Positions 56,761 through 64,000 of a stretch of 64,000 bases of DNA are shown in pieces. The stretch is from Posidonia oceanica. Its lineage: Eukaryota; Streptophyta; Magnoliopsida; Alismatales; Posidoniaceae. The notes below the pieces were generated by a model. That model searched no databases, had not been told where the DNA came from, and worked only from the letters and a program-made list of their open reading frames with translations. The position numbers were made by a program, and so were the translations under genes. Location of the stretch: contig JAZBRS010000057.1 of NCBI GenBank assembly GCA_037176725.1, positions 84,341,501-84,405,500 of the forward strand, written 5' to 3'. Each line of letters opens with the position of its first letter. Position 1 is the stretch's first letter.

Positions 56761-59613
56761 TATTGGGATTCTAGACTTCATTAGAGAAAGGTGAATAGTA
56801 AATTATATACTAAGTGCGGAATTTTAAGTTCTCTTTAACTATTTTAAGCAAATTAGCAAGTGTAGATACCTTGATTTTGTAGTCCTTCGTCGGCGATTTT
56901 CTCCTAAGTAATCTGCTTGATCGTGGCTGACCCTATCTACTCATCAAATCCAAGCCTTATCCAAACCCAAGCCTTACCTTGACCCAAGCCTAAGCCCAAA
57001 CCAAACATAAACTCAAACATTGTCCAAAACAAAGTCTAACCCAAGCCTTATCCAAATCCAAGCCCAAATCCAACTAGAAAAAGCCCAAAACATCGAAAGT
57101 CTACTCTGGATCGTTGAACGTTAAGTTTGCTTGCGTCTTATGTAAGACGTAGAAAACTCAGCGTCTAACACCGCCAGCCTCTTTGGGACGTAAGACGCTG
57201 AGTCTTATGCGTCTTATGTTAGACGCAGCTTAGTCAAGCGTCCTACGCATCAGGACTGACAGTTCGAATTTTGGCCACCAATCGACACAAAAGCGCAAAT
57301 ACCACCTTGCCCCTCATACAGAACCTTATCTCGGCCAAGTCCAGAGCCTCTTCGTTTCATCTTCACACGTTACCAAGCCATGCAATCCCATATAAACATT
57401 TTTCTCTCTTCTTCCCAAGGGTCGGCAAACACAATCCCTATGGAGAGCTTTCTGAATTCCTCAGCAAAAACCACCTGAACACACTCCATTCCGACCAACC
57501 TAGAGCTAGCCCCGGCCTTCTCAAAGCCTTGCCAAATCTTCCTAGCCACCACAGTCGCCGTCCGAGCCATTGCAAATCGAAGGAACATCGCCGATGTCGA
57601 GGACGTAACACCAAACATCCAAACAGATAAGTGTGCTTCTTCCCATAAATTAGAATCTTAATCCCTACATCGTGGATGCTTATTTCAATGCATGTTATAT
57701 GAGTTTTATTCCTGATATACCTCTGCTGGCCGTCATTTTCTTTTTTCCAGTGATGGGTTCACCGGCCATGTGAGGCCAGAGGCCACTGAACATGGCCAGG
57801 ATCCCATCACCACCTCATCAATATCACTAAGTTCTGCATGACCTCCCCGAACCTCCACGATGAGCAACAGTCAAGTTCCATGGGCTCCCGGTCGTTCCAA
57901 TGGGCGGAGAACCCATCGGATTCCGACGCTGAGTAAGTGAAGGTGGGAGGAGCAATCTAGAGGTCCTTTTTTCATTGTGAATGCATGTTTATATTCGTAG
58001 ATAGGTGTTCTTGCTTACTGAATGCTTTCTACTTTGATTTGAGTTGATTTGGATGTTTGATTTGGCCTAGAGATCAGTCGAGCTGTAGGACACGGAGCTT
58101 GGTGCGTCTTATGTAAGACACAGCAACAGCTAGCGTTTTACACTCCTACTATGGTTTTCACATATTTTCCTACACGTAAATGTTATAATTATTTCTTAAT
58201 GCTTGATCCATGATGCATTCAGGGGTTTTTTAACATATTCACATCATGTTTCACTTCATAAAGCATTTGATAAAAAGCCTGTCATGATTTCTGAGATTTA
58301 TCCTAAAAACTGTTTTTTAGGTGTAAGACACAAGATTTGCAGCGTCTTACGTAAGATACTGAAGAGTACAGCGTCTTACACCTCTATCAAGATTTTCCCT
58401 TATTTTTCATCATCAAAAGGATTTTGTTGATATCTGAGGCTTAATTTGTGGTGCCAGAGTGTACTTTAATCTTATTTCTTGTCCTGTTTGTTTCATAAGA
58501 TTATTTTGACAAGATTACAAGCTATTTTCTTTACTTTTACATGAAAGCTAGTTGTTGGGTGTAAGACGCAGATCCTATAGCGTCTTATGTAAGACACAGG
58601 GATCTTCGCATCTTACACCCCAGGTAGCCATTTTAATATAATAACTTCTGAAGTGTTTTCAATCAATTTGGAAATCAATTCTAGAATGCATATCCTATTT
58701 TAAACCCTTTTCGATGGTATTATATCTTCTATGAACAATGGCTTTTATCAATTCTCTGCTCATTTTGCCACTCTGTGAAGCTTCTGATTTTTTTGTATTA
58801 GACGCAGGATTCTGTGCGTCTTACATAAGACGCTGGGATTCATAGCGTTTAACACTTCCAGTAAACTGAGCCTTGTTTTGAAGTTTACTGACGTCGATTT
58901 TGGGTCTGTTTACTTTGATTTTGATCATCCAATATGACTTATACATCTGCAGTAGCTACATGACTTTAGATGTCATTTCTATCATATTTTCAAAAGCATA
59001 CAGTATGTTTTTAAGACATGATTTGATTCTTCTTTGCATGCCGCATCCTTACATTGCATGGTTTTATCCGATGTTTTGTTTCTTGCCTGCATTGTATTAG
59101 AGCATTGATGCATACTGCTCAAAGTTCTTATAGATTAAGATTTCTCTTTCCAAGATGCGGTCAGCGCCGCTGAGCACATAGGATACATGTTTTGTTTTCC
59201 CTCATATCATGGCATTAGCATATTTTCAAAGGCATATAGCATGATTTACATAGCATGGCATCATCGTTCTTGGACGTATAGCAGACGGCATTAACATACA
59301 AACATTAGCCACAAATGAGCGGAATAGCACAGAAAGACCCTCTCTCGGATGCATGGGGAAGCCTAACACCTTTCCTATACGTAACAGGAGTCCTTGCACA
59401 ATCTCTGGCCCGCAATAACCTTATGTCATATCTTTTGCATCTTTATTCAGTTTAAATGTTTTTCCGATTTTCCTCATCTTTCCGGTTTTCAAAATAAACT
59501 AGGTAGCGACTCCAATGCTGTGTTTTAGTTTTTTCAACTTTCGCCTGTTTTCCTTACATCTTTTTGCTGTGACCTGCGATTCGACAATCGAGCCGTTTAG
59601 TCGCATGGTTGCA
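56761..59613 (+). mobile_element. Tat-type Gypsy LTR (plus orientation), probable
   Basis: The right end is placed at CATGGTTGCA (59613), five bases before a TGGCGACTCTGCTGGGGA primer-site-like block. 59340-59400 (GGAAGCCTAACACC, then AACAGGAGTCCTTGC) is homologous in opposite orientation to 20249-20302 of the solo LTR. The left boundary at 56761 is where Gypsy G2 homology stops, but no clear TG terminus was identified. The region carries six palindromic modules (57105-57250 and 58086-58860) and no gene; the 119-codon frame at 57271 lacks support. Confidence 0.5.
57105..58860. repeat. Regularly spaced palindromic GCGTCTTATGTAAGACGC modules
   Basis: Two modules lie side by side at about 57110-57175 and 57185-57250. 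Four more lie at about 58086-58143, 58320-58383, 58557-58621 and 58794-58856, with spacing of 234-238 bp. Each has a left arm GTGTAAGACGC, a central palindrome GCGTCTTAYRTAAGACRC and a right arm GCGTCTTACAC, separated by roughly 10-base variable spacers. Sequence between modules is not repeated. Confidence 0.85.
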
Positions 59614-59618
59614 GGAAC

Positions 59619-59636
59619 TGGCGACTCTGCTGGGGA
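59619..59636 (+). other. Primer-binding-site-like block of Tat-type element
   Basis: TGGCGACTCTGCTGGGGA is the typical sequence following the 5' LTR of Tat-type Gypsy elements (family knowledge). Only about 80 bp of leader follow before the next LTR at 59715. Confidence 0.65.
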
Positions 59637-59714
59637 TAACCAGACTCAAGCTTTCGTTTTCTTTTTTCAGCTTAGTGGCTCTCTTTTGTTTGCATGGTTT
59701 CTTGCATGTGTTTA

Positions 59715-60487
59715 TGTAACGACCCCAACGTCGTTACCTCTCAACCTAGCTATATTTTATTTATCTTATTAGCATTCATGAACTATAGAACTAAATTCTT
59801 ACAATTACTATAGAGCAGAAATAAAATAAACTTAAATAACTTACTTACCCAGAACCCTTGATGTGTGGTAGTGTGACTCATTTCCTATATGCACTAGCAA
59901 CTCCAACTCCTATCTTGCACCTGTCAAAAACAAAAACAAAGCACACGTGAGTGACTACTCAATAGATCACCCAGTACACACCTCAGCTTGACAAACAACG
60001 TTGAGGAAACAGACGTAATCACACCACAAGCAAATAAACACAGGCATCTCTCCTGGATGCCACAGCAGGACATACATCATTGCTCAAACAAAGCAAACCA
60101 TTGAAAACATGCCTTTGAAATCATCTTTTCTCTTTTCCTTTCAAAATCATATGCATGCTTTTTTCAAAATCTTTATGCATACTTGAAATGACCATACTAG
60201 TCAAATCAAACCCTAAAACTCACGATCTGGTCCATCACACTCCTAATGCGGACTAGACAATCAACCATGTCTGAATATCCTCAATAGCAAACTACCACAT
60301 AGCACAAAGAGCCAGGAAAAGACCACAAACACAACAGGAGAATACAAATACAAATCTAATATGATTGTTTAAAGAATATAATTATAATTACAAGCAATCA
60401 ACTCTAATTCATCAAAATAATATGGGAAATAACTTCCCAAAATCCACTCAACAGAAAGTTTGAATTCTGAAAGACCCGGATATTACA
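59715..60487 (-). mobile_element. Gypsy-type LTR, 773 bp, minus orientation
   Basis: It begins TGTAACGACCCCAACG and ends GACCCGGATATTACA. Internal blocks such as CTTGATGTGTGGTAGTGTG and ACGTGAGTGACTACTC follow the same order as in the G0/G1 LTRs, so it is a distant relative. No internal region adjoins it, so it behaves as a solo LTR, but the 5-bp flanks (GTTTA and AAAAA) do not match. Confidence 0.7.
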
Positions 60488-60792
60488 AAAAGGTATGGAC
60501 ATGGCATGTGCACATGTTGTGACATAACATGTGTTAAAAATAAAACATCCACCATATAAAAGGCATGAATTATGGCATCAATCAACATATTGAACATGGA
60601 TAAATATTAATAAAGGAAAGGAGCAAGTATATGCAAGTCAAGCAAATCATAAAAGCCACACAAATAGGAAAAACAAGAGCAAAAGTCAAAGTTTGATTTC
60701 CCCAACGAAGCCACCAATTCTTGTGACCAAATGTGGTGTGGGGAAAACCTAAAGGCATGTGGGACAGAACCGCGTACACCAAAAGGCCACGG
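60488..60792. other. Non-coding stretch with a degenerate minus-strand Tat primer-site block
   Basis: No gene. TTCCCCAACGAAGCCACCAA (about 60700-60719) resembles the complement of TGGCGACTCTGCTGGGGA, followed by TTGTGACC, a possible minus-orientation Tat LTR start. Confidence 0.4.
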
Positions 60793-60817
60793 AAAGAATG
60801 ATAATATGGAAGTTTTT

Positions 60818-60978
60818 TCAAACAAGGGTATGGGTTTTGGATAGGAATTTTTTCAGACAACCTGAAGACTGGTGATTGATGAGTCCTTATCCTCTTTGTG
60901 ATGTGTATCATTTATTTTTGTACTCTTTCGTCTATCATCAATAAAATATAAAATAAATTGATTGCCCAAAAAAAAAAA
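60818..60978 (+). mobile_element. 5'-truncated LINE-type retroposon with poly(A) and 25-bp TSD
   Basis: 161 bp ending in AATAAAATATAAAATAAA-like signals and a run of about 14 A. It is flanked by direct repeats at 60793-60817 and 60979-61003 that are identical over 25 bp. Poly(A) plus a long target duplication is the signature of target-primed reverse transcription. The insert itself has no coding match that can be read, so it could be a LINE 3' end or a piece of a processed transcript. Confidence 0.8.
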
Positions 60979-61003
60979 AAAGAATGATAATATGGAAGTT
61001 TTT

Positions 61004-61394
61004 GCTGCATGCTTTATAATGGGCTTGATGGCTGAAACGCATTCATTGAATCTTCGAAGGAGACATTGGCAACCAACAGGAGTGGAAAGAGGGTGTTTTT
61101 AGATCCGTCATTGAGTAGTCTAATCCATACAGTGAATAGATGATGGTGATGCTGGTTGCTTTGTGAAATGGTTTCCAGGACTGTTTTTTGTAGCTATTGC
61201 CCCTACTTCATTTTTTGCTTGCTCCCATTGTTTTCTTTTGTTGTTGTCTTTCCTCCATCCTTATCTCTTGATAGGACTGTTTTTGTGTTTCTTTTTGTTT
61301 GTTCTCTTTCCTCTTTGAAATGAAAATTTCCTTTTTGACTACTAAAAAAGAAGGTTACCATGTTATGTAGAAAGCTGAGCATGTGAGATAGATT
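61004..61394. other. Unassigned stretch
   Basis: No gene. 61195-61350 is T-rich (TTTTCTTTTGTTGTTGTC, then TTTGTTTGTTCTC) and ends with CTACTAAAAAAGAAGG, reminiscent of a plant LINE 3' end, but no target duplication was found. Confidence 0.35.
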
Positions 61395-61571
61395 TGTTCC
61401 AACTTGAGAGGAACTGTTGGATATAATTTTCAGTGTTATATAAGATAGTTGGGTTCTTGGATCATGTATGATCCATATATCCTATTTTGTGTCACCTCTA
61501 AATACACATAAGGTTGTAATTAATTTTAGTTGAATGCAATTATCTCCATCTCTCTCAATCCCTTCAAACAC
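61395..61571 (+). mobile_element. Copia-like polypurine tract and short 3' LTR
   Basis: CTTGAGAGGAAC (polypurine-like) is directly followed by TGTTGGATATAATTTTCAG, and the segment ends near TTCAAACACA, giving a TG..CA piece of about 157 bp. No flanking duplication matches and the pol end before it is unreadable, so the call is tentative. Confidence 0.35.
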
Positions 61572-61689
61572 AAAGATTTATTCATTTATCTATGAAGAAA
61601 TCCAAAATAGTTTTGCAACATTCATACCAAAAATTTGAAGAGAGAAAAAATACAAAGATCTCAAAACATTATTCTTCTAGAGAAAGTCA

Positions 61690-63400
61690 AACAACCCCCA
61701 CCCCTTTCTAAGTGTCATAGAATGTCTAAAGGCACTCTTGATGATCTTCTTATTCCTGTGGTTCCTGATAGACCAATAAGCAGCATGCATTATCATGTTT
61801 AGCTACATCTTTAAGTCTTTGATGCCATTCTCTTGAGTAGCAACATAAAGGAGCTTAAGAGTTCTTCCAAAGAGGAGCAAGATAAAGATTTAGAGTCCGT
61901 TTGGTAACGATTATTAGGACTAGCTTATGAAAAAAGTGCTTATTTTTTAAAAGTTGAATCAAACACTTTTTTTTACGCAAGATTATTTCAATACACTGGC
62001 CTTTTGTTTGTACAATTTGTACATAAAAGCTTTAAAATAAGCTGATTATAAAAAACTGTGGAAACTAGTTTTTTCAAAAACATTGCTGATGAGAATAATC
62101 TGTTTTTCTATAAGCGTTACCAAACGCTACCTTAGTCTAGCTCATAAGCATCAAGTGAAAGAACAACCAACAAAAAATGGTTGCCATCTTCAGGAAGAAA
62201 GCCATAGAACATGCAAGTAACTCCATCTATAGCACTCCCAACTTCTTCGAGCTTTTGTGAGAATCTTCCATTTTCATTGTTAAATTTCCACCACCACTTA
62301 GATAACATGCAAGAATTCACTTTCTTAAGATTGCAAAAACATTTGGTCCCGATTAATAAGTTGTTCCCCCATCCCTTCGACAACCACCTTCTTTGGCTTC
62401 TCAAGGACTTCAAGCACACACATTAGAAGTTGAAAAGATGACATATAAAAATTAGGCAAAGGAGACAACAAACATTTCAAACAAGTGAATGCACCTTCTT
62501 TACTCATAACTATAGATCTCCACCCTTGGAGCATCCTTTCCATCATACCAACCAAGAAGGCCCAATCAAAGAAACATGGCTTTTTAATAGACAACGGAAG
62601 CCAAGGTACATGATGGGCAGAGCCTCAATATTACACTCAAGAATAGCCATAGCTTGTTCAATAACCCTCCCATCTAGATTGATTTTTCATCACGAAGCTA
62701 TTTTGAAACGTATCATTAAACTGGAGATAAACTCAAAATATTTAGGCAGAAATTTGAGACATTGCACTTGCTGAAGATGAGAGACTCAAACTAGAAAATC
62801 TGTCTCATCCATGTGCTGAAGGTGAGAGACTCAAACATTTTATCTACCCACACTCCAACATTCCAACCAACCTATATCCATAGTTTTGTGACATATCCAT
62901 GATTAAACATTGACAGCCAGGTTGATGAGTAAAGGAGAAAGAGGCTCGGCTTGCATTAAGCTTTTCCTATAGTAGAAAAATTAAATGATTGTGCCTTCAC
63001 ATTACGATGGTCCCCATACCATTTTCAGCTATGTTGCACAGGAAAACGATAGCCACATCAAACACTGGCACAGAAACCTCCAATCTACATAGACAAAAAC
63101 TTTTCAAAAGTCAGCTTTGCATTCCAAACCAGATGATCCCCTTATATGATTATAACCACACCCTATTCCATGAAGATCCAATCTTAATAGACAGAGACTT
63201 TTTAATGGAAGATCCAACTACTCCAACTTCTCTAACAATGAATATAATGCATGCATTTCTCTCGTGATTTCTCCATGCCCTGACCTCTAACCTTATTAAA
63301 ATCTCCCAGAACAATCCACGGTATTAACAAAGGGCCCAAACTCCTAAGTTCCATCATGAAAGTAGAAATGATTTGCTACTATATAAACATTTAGTCTTGT
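61690..63400 (-). pseudogene. LINE (L1-type) ORF2 relic
   Basis: On the minus strand, going from right to left, there are four landmarks. The endonuclease motif PWIVLGDFNKVR is at 63286-63321. A reverse transcriptase block QAEPLSPLLINLAVNV (degenerate RQGDPLSP) is at about 62906-62959. LPIMYLGFR is near 62592-62625. GWRSIVMSKEGAFTCLKCLL then LPNFYMSSFQL with the C-terminal KWWWKFNNENG follow at 62240-62560. A late MHAAYWSIRNHRNKK block near 61770 may be the zf-RVT end. The endonuclease-to-RT distance is far too short, so much is deleted; stops and frameshifts are frequent. A MITE interrupts it at 61893-62131. Confidence 0.8.
61893..62131. mobile_element. Tourist-like MITE with TTA target duplication
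   Basis: This 239-bp element has terminal inverted repeats GAGTCCGTTTGGTAACG (left) and, at the right, CGTTACCAAACGCTACC; 12 inner bases match exactly. TTA flanks both sides (61890-61892 and 62132-62134), the 3-bp duplication typical of PIF/Harbinger elements. There is no coding capacity. It sits inside the LINE relic. Confidence 0.8.
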
Positions 63401-64000
63401 TAGAGTAAAATTGAATAATTTACTACTATCTCTTTCCTAATAGATATGTATGTCCTTGGCAGATTATTTCTCTTGTATCTTAGTTAGAAATGATTCCTAT
63501 TTGTACTTTATCCTTACTTGCAAATCTCATTAATGAATATTCTAAATTTTTCTTTACCTGCAAGTCTCATTAATACTAATGATAGAGTTCTTTATGACTT
63601 TGTCTTATTTCTCCTAGGGTTAGATCCTAAACATGATACAAGAGCTAGGATTTGTACTTCTCGAACAACTCATTTTTCCTAAGACTACAAACCTTATGCA
63701 ATGGACAACATCCTAAAGTACCTCCAAATTTAGAAATACAGGCATGCCAAACAAATCTTCAGGTTTCAGAACTACAAATGGTGTGCTTAAAATCCATTGT
63801 AGAAAACGGAATCTCATGACACTAAGCCTGTGTTTGGTTCATGACCAAATTATTTAAAGGCAACAAGGATGGAATTTCAAGACCAAATAGGGTTTGTCTA
63901 CATGTACTTTACTAGGCACCATCTATATTCTGATATTTCATCTAAAACTCAATCATGAGTCATGACATGTGAAGTTGTTAACGGATGCCTTGAAATTAAG
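63401..64000. other. Unassigned AT-rich stretch
   Basis: No gene, transposon domain or terminal structure was recognised. A loose direct repeat (TACTTGCAAATCTCATTAAT near 63518 and ACCTGCAAGTCTCATTAAT near 63557) is present. Confidence 0.5.

Noticed and set aside
57271..57630. 119-codon frame in the Tat-type LTR
   Set aside because: No motif, no homologue recognised, and it lies between palindromic modules of an LTR.
58086..58860. Regularly spaced palindromic repeats looking like a CRISPR array
   Set aside because: Spacing is about 235 bp, only four units are in register, the DNA is plant nuclear and no cas-like gene is present.

Overview
The window is flowering-plant nuclear DNA: spliced plant-type exons, an almost complete cover of nested LTR retrotransposons of both superfamilies (Copia and Gypsy) primed by initiator-Met tRNA, plus LINE and MITE relics. 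No organelle, bacterial or viral gene cluster, tRNA or rRNA was seen. The species cannot be told from the sequence.

The only host gene family is a membrane-anchored ARM-repeat protein, present twice in the same orientation about 40 kb apart. Copy 2 (44038-46844, three exons, 832 codons) looks complete. Copy 1 (4957-6926) has only exons 2 and 3. Just upstream of its exon 2 lies the 3' end of a Copia element (2457-4868), itself split by a Gypsy element whose 5' LTR ends at 2456. Exon 1 is either beyond the left edge or lost.

The two gene copies belong to a larger duplicated segment: ARM gene, then a small Copia element (A) starting about 126 bp after the stop codon, then a Gypsy LTR interrupting the reverse transcriptase of A at the same base. 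In copy 2 this runs almost uninterrupted from 44779 to 52405. In copy 1 it has been expanded by later insertions: a SIRE-like Copia element B (7635-16945, TSD ACTAC, with an env-like third ORF), a 3.7 kb solo LTR (19999-23744, TSD TTATC) and a mosaic of LTR pieces (24729-29335). Copy 2 preserves the empty sites, so the insertion order can be read directly.

Between the copies lie an unassigned stretch (29930-31505), a structurally complete minus-strand chromovirus-like Gypsy element (31506-40586; LTRs of 2163 and 2164 bp, nearly identical, but a pol full of TAG stops) and about 3 kb of AT-rich DNA leading to the ARM gene promoter. Right of copy 2 are a decayed Gypsy element (52406-56760), a plus-strand Tat-type LTR and primer-binding site (56761-59636), another Gypsy-type LTR (59715-60487), a tiny 5'-truncated retroposon with a 25-bp target duplication (60818-60978), and a minus-strand LINE ORF2 relic carrying a Tourist-like MITE (61690-63400).

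The least explained signal is in the LTRs. Several unrelated element families carry arrays of short palindromic modules, usually upstream of the TATA box: CGGTCGACCG-type, CGGAGCTCCG-type and GCGTCTTACATAAGACGC-type. An 18-base string is shared, with one mismatch, between a Gypsy LTR and a 41-bp tandem array inside a Copia element.
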